64,000 nucleotides of DNA from an uncultured Methanospirillum sp. (GTDB taxonomy: Archaea > Halobacteriota > Methanomicrobia > Methanomicrobiales > Methanospirillaceae): positions 1,612,001 through 1,676,000 of the forward strand of contig NZ_OY764544.1 of assembly GCF_963668475.1 (NCBI RefSeq), read 5' to 3'. The notes beneath the pieces are model-generated. The model was given only the letters and a program-made list of their open reading frames with translations. It did no database searches and had not been told where the DNA came from. This document shows positions 25,473 through 33,047 of the stretch, piece by piece; the stretch's first letter is position 1, and the number at the start of each line of letters is the position of its first letter. The position numbers and the translations under genes are program-made.

Positions 25473-25799
25473 ATGACCGAAACCGGAGAAGAAGAGGATA
25501 CCACCAGAGTCATCCTGACTTCTGACCGATTTCGGGTATGGATAGATGATCTGTCCATCGGACATGTACGGGTCATCAAACGAATCAACTTCGGTATGAT
25601 CATCTCGGCGATACGCCAGATAGCATCAGTTCAACAGAAAAAATCGGAAAGATTTCAGATAATTCGTATATATATTCCCAGATCACTCAGGTCTATTCAC
25701 TCAGAAAACCTTCAGGCGTTTATTCAGTTTGCAAAAGACTGTGGAAATATCTCAATAGAGGTGATTGAGACTGAAGAACTGCAGAATACTACTCATTAA
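25473..25799 (+). CDS. Small conserved-looking protein, unknown function
   Basis: The protein is 108 residues and starts 8 bp after the larE stop, so it is probably in the same operon. It is soluble and mixed alpha/beta: RFRVWIDDLSIGHVRVIKR, a helical GMIISAIRQIASVQQKKSER, then FQIIRIYIPRSLRS and a final helix with FAKDCGNISIEVIE. No domain is recognised. Confidence 0.55.
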   Translation: MTETGEEEDTTRVILTSDRFRVWIDDLSIGHVRVIKRINFGMIISAIRQIASVQQKKSERFQIIRIYIPRSLRSIHSENLQAFIQFAKDCGNISIEVIETEELQNTTH

Positions 25800-25998
25800 A
25801 TCCGGTAAATTTTGCATAATTACCGGCACAACAACAGCAGAATATGTGTCGTCCGATGTAAAAGTGTTGAGGAGTTGGACGGGTTGAAAGAGTCGAATAC
25901 CATGATAAACCTGACAGATAAACGTATTGAGCATGAGGAACTCTTTCGGATTTCCAGGATCTCTGTGATGTTTATACGTAATAACAGACGGTAGCAGA

Positions 25999-26919
25999 AT
26001 GAGTCTGAAATACAGTATAAACAGGGCAATAGATATCACTCGTGCACTACCTGATGCGATTGAGAACTCAGGGCTCTTAGCTCCGGAGGAGACCAGAAAT
26101 TATGCTCCACCTCAGGGGGTGACGGTTGGATCTATCGAGCATATCATCTTCATCACACTCACGCTCTCAATTGACAACGGGAGTAACTCTCCTGCACTCT
26201 GGGACTCATCGAGGCAGGCATATGAGGCTGAACAGACGAGATACCTCTTCTCACCAGAGGCACTGTTCAGTGAAGAGGTGGATCAGGTCAGATATGATCT
26301 GAAAAATCTCAACATGGAAGGCACCAAGAATAAAAATGTTGAGATATGGAAGAACGCCGGCACATACCTGTTCCAGAAGTGGGGGGGAGATCCAAGAAAT
26401 TTCCTCAGCTCATGCCAGTGGGACGGACCTGAAATCCTGAGCCGGATGATACCGGCCCGGTATCATGAGGTGTACGACTTTCAGCATTTCATCGGTGAGA
26501 AGAAAGGGCAGTTATGGCTGTCGCTGCTCAAGAATGAAGCAGGGATAGAGGAACTTGTAAACCTCAATAAAATCCCTCTCCTCACCGATATCCACATCGT
26601 CAGGGCAAGTATAGCCCTGGGACTTGTATATGGTTCGTACTCGGGGCAGATGTCACTGATATCTCAAAAGGTCAGGGAGCTCTGGGAGGAGGCACTGACA
26701 CAAACCGGGTCTGAAGGAGCGCCAATCACCACATTTGGCCTTACAGAAGCGATTCGTAGCCTTTCACGGAACGGATGCTCACATCGGGACGGAAAGAGAG
26801 CCCTATGTCAACACTTTAAGGAGTGCCCATTCAACCGGTTCTGTGTCGAGGGCCTCTTCTCGCTTGAGAATAAAGGAGCCCTGATCGATACAACAAGTGG
26901 ATGTACCCCGGCACAATGA
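25999..26919 (+). CDS. Putative HhH-GPD-like protein with C-terminal cysteine cluster
   Basis: The protein is 306 residues and largely helical. The last third has four cysteines in NGCSHRDGKRALCQHFKECP followed by FNRFC, suggestive of an EndoIII-type iron-sulfur loop though the spacing (C-x9-C-x5-C-x5-C) is not canonical. The N-terminal half (VTVGSIEHIIFITLTLSIDN, then NMEGTKNKNVEIWKNAGTYL, and a run with GPEILSRM-like order) resembles the arrangement of HhH-GPD base-excision or nucleoside-hydrolysing folds. A glycosylase activity is not proven, as no clear catalytic Lys/Asp pair could be assigned. It stands alone, converging with a decayed gene. Confidence 0.55.
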   Translation: MSLKYSINRAIDITRALPDAIENSGLLAPEETRNYAPPQGVTVGSIEHIIFITLTLSIDNGSNSPALWDSSRQAYEAEQTRYLFSPEALFSEEVDQVRYDLKNLNMEGTKNKNVEIWKNAGTYLFQKWGGDPRNFLSSCQWDGPEILSRMIPARYHEVYDFQHFIGEKKGQLWLSLLKNEAGIEELVNLNKIPLLTDIHIVRASIALGLVYGSYSGQMSLISQKVRELWEEALTQTGSEGAPITTFGLTEAIRSLSRNGCSHRDGKRALCQHFKECPFNRFCVEGLFSLENKGALIDTTSGCTPAQ

Positions 26920-26928
26920 TAGGTGTAA

Positions 26929-27306
26929 TTATCCATCATTGCAGAATATCTCCTCAACACCTTTTTCACTAGCATCCTTCTCTTTCATCCGGGCCAGGTA
27001 ATCTGAAACAATTATTGAAAATGCGGCCATTCCAAGGGCATTTGCCACTATCATTGGTATTGTCGAGGTGGTAACGATCTCACATGCAACCGGGAATGGC
27101 TGAGCCATCGAGAGTTACATAAGCATATGGAGGCCCTCCATCAGGATGGCAAAACAGACAGCAGTACGAACACCACAGAAGCGCCCCCCTGATCGCAGAT
27201 ATATCAAACCACCAATGAGACCTGCCAGGACGGTTGCCAGAGAGCAGGGAATTGCGGTGATACCACCATATCGAATGATACATTCATGAATTTGCCGTAA
27301 TCTCAT
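26929..27306 (-). pseudogene. Decayed LytS-YhcK type 5TM sensor gene
   Basis: On the minus strand a frame starting at 27306 encodes GGITAIPCSLATVLAGLIGG then LIYLRSGGRF, typical of the LytS-type five-helix receptor domain. It meets an in-frame TAA at 27115-27117. The same frame then continues after the stop (SMAQPFPVACEIVTTSTIPM, then VANALGMAAFSIIVSDYLAR) to a TAA at 26929-26931. The first helices of the domain are missing. So the gene is truncated at the 5' side and has a nonsense codon. An intact relative of the domain is at 59856. Confidence 0.75.
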
Positions 27307-27428
27307 TTCTGAAGGAGTAATATAAAAAGGAATTCGGTTGAAATGTTGCTGCTCTGGCGGTTACATGGAGAGGAAGAGATCTCTATTCCAGAGATTGAAT
27401 CCCTGGTTCAAACACCTCGCCATTTCAC

Positions 27429-27491
27429 ATGAAATAGCCCTTTATCGGCCCTGCCCGGGGTCCCCAATGGGGCTCCTTGGGGTGTTAAAAA
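27429..27491 (+). repeat. Palindromic dispersed repeat, copy A
   Basis: This roughly 62-bp element begins ATGAAATAG and contains a GC-rich hairpin (CCCCAA at about 27463, TTGGGG at about 27477) before TGTTAAAA. It matches copies at 54721 (B) and 57240 (C) in the same orientation over most of its length. The copy sits just after the stop of the minus-strand gene ending at 27497. Confidence 0.75.
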
Positions 27492-27496
27492 CCTGA

Positions 27497-28198
27497 TCAC
27501 AGAACCTTTGTTGCATTCCAGGAGTCAGATCCTGCAGATAAATTCTGTGCCATATCATATGTTCCATTCCAGTACTGACCATCATTTGATATTGTGAAGG
27601 AGAACCTTCCACTTTCACTCCAGTTCCCAAAGAGTGTTGTTCCATCATCAGAAACAGTTCCGGTAAACGTACCTGGTTCATCTCCTGTATCAGGCAATGG
27701 GGCATATGAACCGGTAACTGTTGCTCCATTCTGGATGAAGGTATTTATTACCCGATCTGTCTTCCATGAACCATTCCAGAGTTGTTCAGGATCAAATGAC
27801 GATTCCATCCTTGTTCCTATTGTAGCGTATGATCCCGATGAGTTCAGGCTGGCATCAGGGCGGACATTTCCAGCCCCGGTATATGACAACTTATCAGAAG
27901 TCAACACAAACGCAATGGGACCGGTTTCAGACCATGTTCCGGAAAAAACCCTGCCATCAGATGAGAGAACCCCTTCAAGCAGCCCGGGATCCTGGCTTGA
28001 GATATTAAAAGGCTCATAATATCCTTTGATTTCTGAATCATTCTGCTGGATATACAGAGAATACCCTTCAGATTCCCAGGTACCATTCCAGATCTTTTCA
28101 CTCTGGGTAATCACGCCAGGTGCCTGATCAGCCGTTCCCATACCTGATAGACATAGGAGGCATATCAGGAAAATTCCACACATAATCGCAAATTTCAT
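27497..28198 (-). CDS. Secreted protein with two tandem repeat domains
   Basis: The protein is 233 residues. The signal peptide is AIMCGIFLICLLCLSGMGTA. The mature part has two related units of about 85-90 residues, each starting WNGTW or WNGSW and containing a GTFTGTVSDDGTTLFGNWSE-like stretch (first unit: LEGVLSSDGRVFSGTWSETG). This pattern is common in small extracellular beta-rich domains that describe how a value differs from a background. Several N-x-S/T sites could be glycosylated. No function is known. The copy A repeat follows its stop. Confidence 0.75.
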   Translation of the reverse strand: MKFAIMCGIFLICLLCLSGMGTADQAPGVITQSEKIWNGTWESEGYSLYIQQNDSEIKGYYEPFNISSQDPGLLEGVLSSDGRVFSGTWSETGPIAFVLTSDKLSYTGAGNVRPDASLNSSGSYATIGTRMESSFDPEQLWNGSWKTDRVINTFIQNGATVTGSYAPLPDTGDEPGTFTGTVSDDGTTLFGNWSESGRFSFTISNDGQYWNGTYDMAQNLSAGSDSWNATKVL

Positions 28199-28934
28199 TC
28201 CAGTCTCCTCAATTATAATAGAATAGGAGTATCCACCGTATGTATTATAATTTTTTTACGGAACTCATGATATCCCGGGCATACCCTGTACATCCTAGAT
28301 TCCCGGAAATCTGTAACGAGTGAGGAAGTAAAATCTTAAAATTGATTGCAGAATTAAAAAATGATTGATTATAGGGGATTAAAATTTTTATCCTCGTTAT
28401 GTATTTTTAGCACACATAACGATTAGGTGCAATTTTCTAATCTCTATAATATTATCTTCATTTAGATAAATTTCTTCGTATACCTCTCGGACTTTTTTCC
28501 ATCGTTATGTGTTCCCGGGAATCAAGGGTACATAAGAGAGCAGATCCTGTAGGAACAGGATACGAATCAGGATATGCATGGTGATCTCCGATTCCGATCT
28601 CCCCCATACATGATCCTGATTTTTCATGCATCAGGTGACAGGAATCCCTCCGAATCATGGTTGTTGAGGTTCTGCCCACGCCAAATGGTTGTTTCCAATG
28701 TAAGGCAGAATATTACTCGGAGAATCGCTTTTTTGTTCAGCGCGTTCTGTCTTTGACATAGAGGATGCATATCAACTATTGCTCGTGGATTTATAGCTCA
28801 TGGTTTTTCCTTTTCGAGTATGATTATCTCAAGCATAATCAGGATTATTTCGAATCTATTTTTTCCACGGAGAGCAAACGTATCACATTATATGATTCCA
28901 GACCCCGAAGACGGGGCCTTAGCTGGGAGATACC
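28199..28934. other. Long AT-rich intergenic region with inverted repeats
   Basis: No convincing gene is found in these 736 bp. TCGTTATGT (28394-28402) and ACATAACGA (28414-28422) form perfect 9-bp arms with an 11-bp spacer, and the same 9-mer occurs again at 28502-28510. TTCCCGGGAA is a palindrome at 28512-28521. A small hairpin CCCCG-AAGA-CGGGG at 28903-28916 lies 18 bp before the antiporter start, followed by GGGAGAT. These may be operator and leader elements for the antiporter. Confidence 0.45.
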
Positions 28935-30125
28935 ATGGAAGAGTTATTTATTTCACCTGAATTTCAGATGAGTCTGCTTCTGCTTGTTGCCCTTGCTGGT
29001 TATCTGATAGCCTCTCGAATTAACCAGTCCGCAGTAATCGGGCTTATCTTCGTCGGGATTCTCGTTGGTCCGAGTGTTCTCGGATGGATTCAGTACACGG
29101 ATTTTGTGAGTAGTCTTGCCCATCTGGGTGCAGTGATCCTGCTCTTTGTGATAGGATTGGAATTTAAACTGCATGAGATTATGCAGATTCGAAACGGAAT
29201 AATTGCCCTTGTCGGAGTGATTATTCCCTGGATCGGAGGATATGGTATTTCAATTCTCTTCGGGTACTCAGGAACCAGTGCGATCTTTATCGGGACAGCA
29301 CTCACCGCAACGAGCATCGCAATTACGGCAAATGTTCTTCAGGAACTTGACCAGCTCCAGACCAATGCAGCAAAAGCAATCATCGGTGCGGCTGTTATCG
29401 ATGATATTCTGAGTCTCCTTGCACTATCCATCAGCAATGAAGCTGCCAGCGGATCGATATCAGGAATATCAATTGCATTTATGGCAATCAAAGCGGTGGC
29501 ATTTGTCATTATCGGAGCGGCAGTAGGGGTTCTGATCATCTCCCGGTTTATCGAATACGTTGACGAAACACCATTTGCCGGAAAATACCCGGAGTTCACC
29601 TTCATATTTGCGATGATGATGGCATTTGTCTATGGAATTCTTGCTGAAATGGTTGGGTTATCAGCGATTGTCGGTGCATTCATCGCTGGTGTTTCATTCA
29701 ACGAGATCAAACTGAAACAGGGTCATGATCTAAAAGAAGGAGCAGGATATCTCCAGATCATTTTTGCATCAATATTCTTTGTTTCACTTGGAATTATGGT
29801 TGATCTGAAAGCAGTAACATCTGATATTGCCATATTCCTTGTTATATTGACAATAATTGCAGTAGTAACCAAATTAATCGGCTGTGGAGTTCCGGCATAT
29901 TTCAGTGGTATGAGTGTTAAGGAGTCACTCATTGTCGGATTTGGGATGGCACCCCGGGGAGAGGTCGCAATGATTGTCGCATTAATCGGGCTGCAGGAAG
30001 GGGTAATAAATCAGGGTATCTATGTCACTATCATCATCATGAGCCTGCTTACAACAATGTTCACTCCGTTAATCTACCGGAACTGTTTCTTCCGGGACTG
30101 TAAGAATGGGGTGAATGGTTCATAA
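28935..30125 (+). CDS. Cation:proton antiporter, CPA2/Kef type
   Basis: The protein is 396 residues with about 12 helices. The family stretches are GLIFVGILVGPSVLGWI, LGAVILLFVIGLEFKLHEI, TALTATSIAITANVLQELDQ, and the ion-site region GAAVIDDILSLLALSI with the paired acidic residues of CPA2 antiporters. It lacks the C-terminal TrkA-N domain of KefB/KefC, so it resembles the NapA/KefB-like short forms and probably exchanges sodium or potassium for protons. It starts after GGGAGAT. It stands alone. Confidence 0.92.
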   Translation: MEELFISPEFQMSLLLLVALAGYLIASRINQSAVIGLIFVGILVGPSVLGWIQYTDFVSSLAHLGAVILLFVIGLEFKLHEIMQIRNGIIALVGVIIPWIGGYGISILFGYSGTSAIFIGTALTATSIAITANVLQELDQLQTNAAKAIIGAAVIDDILSLLALSISNEAASGSISGISIAFMAIKAVAFVIIGAAVGVLIISRFIEYVDETPFAGKYPEFTFIFAMMMAFVYGILAEMVGLSAIVGAFIAGVSFNEIKLKQGHDLKEGAGYLQIIFASIFFVSLGIMVDLKAVTSDIAIFLVILTIIAVVTKLIGCGVPAYFSGMSVKESLIVGFGMAPRGEVAMIVALIGLQEGVINQGIYVTIIIMSLLTTMFTPLIYRNCFFRDCKNGVNGS

Positions 30126-30583
30126 CTTTTTTAGTAATCTATTATCAGCCATATACAATCCCAGAATCTTGTTATTATCCCGTTGTGTTATTAGATCAAC
30201 AAATCAGAGAATATCAGATCTGGTTCAGCAGAGATCTCTGATTGAACCAATACACCATTTTTCAGGATATTGCCGTTACATCTACTGATCATGTAGTTGT
30301 GAAGTATCTGGATCCGTATCTGATAGCGCGATCGGCATTCACATGTAGATTCTTCAGAATCAGGGAACATGAACCCTGATCACAGGAGTTGAGATCTCAC
30401 CAGCCAGCATGAGATCTGTACTTAAAAGAACCTTATTTTCACCCTGGATTTCTCTGGAGAGATCTAAAGCCTACAATAATTGCCGCATCTTTTCCATCAT
30501 TTGAGAGATACAGCCATCAGTTGCACCATTCTTTCGGTTTATCCTTTGTCATGATGACCTTGGTATCAGAATTTGGAGATACC
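30126..30583 (+). promoter_or_regulatory. Upstream region of the nitrogenase-like operon, rich in inverted repeats
   Basis: No gene is seen. Three symmetrical sites stand out: a 29-nt near-perfect palindrome at 30221-30249 (outer arms TGGTTCA/TGAACCA, inner CAGAGATCTCTG), ATCAGGG (30359-30365) with CCCTGAT (30374-30380), and AGATCTCA (30392-30399) with TGAGATCT (30410-30417). The first may end the antiporter transcript, while the other two lie 170-225 bp ahead of the H-protein gene. No NrpR-type GGAA-N6-TTCC site was found, so control by nitrogen status is not evident. Confidence 0.5.
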
Positions 30584-31471
30584 ATGACCGGAACCAAAAA
30601 TATTGCCATTTATGGAAAGGGCGGTATTGGAAAGTCAACAACGACATCCAATATCAGTGCAGCTCTTGCTGACAGTGGCCTGAAGGTCATCCAGATAGGA
30701 TGCGACCCGAAGAGTGATTCGACCAACAACCTCCGTGGAGGAAAATCCATCCCGTCAGTTCTTGACGCCATCAGGAGCGGTAAGAAGGTCGAGATCGAAG
30801 ACATCGTGTACGAGGGATTCGGAGGAGTACTCTGCATTGAAGCCGGAGGACCAGAGCCGGGTGTAGGCTGCGCAGGACGAGGAATTATCGCAGCTATCGA
30901 ACTACTCAGACAGAAGAAGATCTTCGAGGAGTACAAACCAGACGTTGTCCTCTATGACGTCCTCGGTGATGTGGTCTGTGGAGGATTCTCGGTCCCAATC
31001 CGTGAGGGTGTTGCAGAGCAGGTGTACACGGTTACATCTGCCGATTTCATGGCAGTATATGCTGCAAACAACCTCTTCAAGGGGATTAAGAAGTATGCCA
31101 ACAGTGGAGGAGCTCTCTTCTCAGGCATCATCGCAAACTCGGTTTCCCTGCCGATTCACAAGGAGATCATCGATGACTTCGCTGCCCAGACCGGGACAAC
31201 CATCGCCGAGTATGTACCGAGATCGATCACCATCACAAGGAGTGAACTTCGTGGGCAGACAGCGGTTGAGTATGATCCTGACTCCGAGCAGGCAGATGTC
31301 TACCGGAAGCTTGCGAAGGCGATCATAACCAACGAGAAGAAGTACGTCCCTGCCCCGCTTGACGCGGAAGGACTGAAAGGGTGGGCTGAATCATGGTCAG
31401 ACAGACTCCTTGAGAAAAAGGACGATGATGGCAGAGTCAGTCAGTCAGGAAGAGCAGCAGCAGCCACGTAA
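30584..31471 (+). CDS. Nitrogenase reductase-like iron protein (NifH family)
   Basis: The protein is 295 residues from the ATG at 30584, which follows GGAGAT, so the in-frame codons upstream are ignored. The P-loop is GKGGIGKSTT (11-20). The cysteines that hold the bridging [4Fe-4S] cluster in the NifH dimer are present at Cys96 (GVGCAGRG) and Cys132 (GDVVCGGF), near 97 and 132 in NifH. Arg99 is the ADP-ribosylation residue. It should pass electrons with ATP hydrolysis to the D/K-like proteins that follow. The tail (residues 250-295) is longer and more charged than in NifH. Confidence 0.92.
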   Translation: MTGTKNIAIYGKGGIGKSTTTSNISAALADSGLKVIQIGCDPKSDSTNNLRGGKSIPSVLDAIRSGKKVEIEDIVYEGFGGVLCIEAGGPEPGVGCAGRGIIAAIELLRQKKIFEEYKPDVVLYDVLGDVVCGGFSVPIREGVAEQVYTVTSADFMAVYAANNLFKGIKKYANSGGALFSGIIANSVSLPIHKEIIDDFAAQTGTTIAEYVPRSITITRSELRGQTAVEYDPDSEQADVYRKLAKAIITNEKKYVPAPLDAEGLKGWAESWSDRLLEKKDDDGRVSQSGRAAAAT

Positions 31472-31490
31472 CTGAAACAAGAGTATAAAA

Positions 31491-33047
31491 ATGGTATATA
31501 ACACCAGGGAAGAAGCAGAAAAGGAGCTCTACGAGAAGAAGATAGATCTCTCCCAGACCACCTGTCCAAACCGTGAACAGCGGGCAAATGGTATCAATAT
31601 CTTCTATGGGAAAGCGAGTGAGCTCGTCGATCAGGCAAAATCAGGATGCCTGAAGAACCATGAGCGTGGATTCGCACAGTCGTCAGGATGTACGCTCAAC
31701 TTCTACCTCTCGGTTCGTGTCGGAACCATCAGGGACTCGGCAACGATCTTCCATGCCCCAGTGGGGTGTTCATCGTCAGCACTCGGATACCGTGAGCTCT
31801 TCAGGGGAGTCCCTGTCGAGATGGGAAGACCTGCAAACTATGACCTGCACTGGATGACCACAAACCTTCGGGACAAGGATGTCGTATACGGGGCCGGCGA
31901 CAAGCTGAAGAAAACCATATACGAGGCACAACGCCGGTATAATCCAAAGGCAATCTTCATCCTGACTTCCTGTACTACCGGGATCATCGGTGAGGACATC
32001 GAAGGAGCAGTCGCTGATGTGCAGCCTCATATCGACGCAACCATCGTTCCGATACACTGTGAAGGCGTTCGATCCCGGCTGGTTCAGACCGGATATGATG
32101 CATTCTGGCATGCAATCCTGAAGTACCTGGTGAAGAAACCACAGAAGAAGCAGGAGGACCTGGTTAATGTTGCAAGCATGCTCTCATACACCTGGCAGGA
32201 CAGGCTTGAGATTCAGAGGCTGCTCAGCAAGGTCGGTCTTCGTGCAAACCTGATTCCGGAGTTTGCCAGTGTGGAACAGTTCCAGCAGCTTTCAGAGGCC
32301 GCAGTAACTGCACCACTCTGCCCGACGTATACCGATTACATCTCTCGCGGACTCGAGCAGGAGTATGGTGTTCCGTACTTCATGTATCCCTCACCGATGG
32401 GTGTTGCAAATACTGATGAGTGGCTCAGACAGATCGGAAAGCATACAGGTAAGGTCGATGAGATCGAGGCGTTGATCGAGGATGAACACAAGACCTGGAT
32501 TCCAAAACTACAGGCGATCAGATCAGAGTTTGACCGGATTGCTGCTGAAAAGGGAAGCAAGGTACGGGTGCTCGGATCACTCGGACAGGGCAGGCTGCTT
32601 GCACAGCTCCCGTTCTTTGACGAACTCGGGCTCACGTCACCGGCTGCGATGTCACAGGACTATGACAATCTGATCCTTGAGGATCTCGAAGAGGTTATCT
32701 CAAAGGTTGGTGACTTCGATCTCCTGGTGAACACGTTCCAGGCCGCAGAGCAGTCACATATCACCCAGCAGCTCGACCCCGATCTGACCCTCAGTTGCCC
32801 ATTCCAGGGAGGGGCATACAAGAGAGTCAAGGGATCAACCAGGATTCACGCACTTCGTGGAGATCCACATCCGTGGAGTGCACAGAGCGGGTACACCGGA
32901 GCGATCGCCTTTGGAAATTTCCTCCTCCAGGCACTTAAGAGTACCTCGTTCCAGAAGACCCTCAAAGCGAAGACAAAAGACAGTTACCGCGAGTGGTGGT
33001 TCAAACAGTCAAACCCACTCTACTACATGAAACCGGAGAGTATCTAA
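31491..33047 (+). CDS. Nitrogenase-like component D (NifD-like alpha subunit)
   Basis: The protein is 518 residues. It has the three P-cluster cysteines of NifD at Cys67 (SSGCTLN), Cys93 (APVGCSS) and Cys161 (LTSCTTGIIGED); NifD has 62, 88 and 154, so the first two share the same spacing of 26. A cysteine at Cys277 (APLCPTYTDYISRGLEQEYG) aligns with the FeMo-cofactor ligand Cys275, and His460 (GDPHPWSAQSGYTG) lies where the ligand His442 is expected. So a bound complex metal cluster is likely. The sequence differs widely from NifD, AnfD, VnfD and CfbD. It fits the nitrogenase-like group that includes methylthio-alkane reductase, but a substrate cannot be read from it. Confidence 0.85.
   Translation: MVYNTREEAEKELYEKKIDLSQTTCPNREQRANGINIFYGKASELVDQAKSGCLKNHERGFAQSSGCTLNFYLSVRVGTIRDSATIFHAPVGCSSSALGYRELFRGVPVEMGRPANYDLHWMTTNLRDKDVVYGAGDKLKKTIYEAQRRYNPKAIFILTSCTTGIIGEDIEGAVADVQPHIDATIVPIHCEGVRSRLVQTGYDAFWHAILKYLVKKPQKKQEDLVNVASMLSYTWQDRLEIQRLLSKVGLRANLIPEFASVEQFQQLSEAAVTAPLCPTYTDYISRGLEQEYGVPYFMYPSPMGVANTDEWLRQIGKHTGKVDEIEALIEDEHKTWIPKLQAIRSEFDRIAAEKGSKVRVLGSLGQGRLLAQLPFFDELGLTSPAAMSQDYDNLILEDLEEVISKVGDFDLLVNTFQAAEQSHITQQLDPDLTLSCPFQGGAYKRVKGSTRIHALRGDPHPWSAQSGYTGAIAFGNFLLQALKSTSFQKTLKAKTKDSYREWWFKQSNPLYYMKPESI

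Noticed and set aside
25812..25994. A 60-codon plus-strand frame between the 25473 gene and the 25999 gene
   Set aside because: It has no ribosome site or family and a skewed, basic composition. The region is better explained as an intergenic leader.
30584..33047. Assignment of the H and D proteins as CfbC and CfbD of coenzyme F430 synthesis
   Set aside because: CfbD acts without a K partner and lacks a P-cluster. Here a K-type subunit follows, and both D and K carry three P-cluster-type cysteines each.
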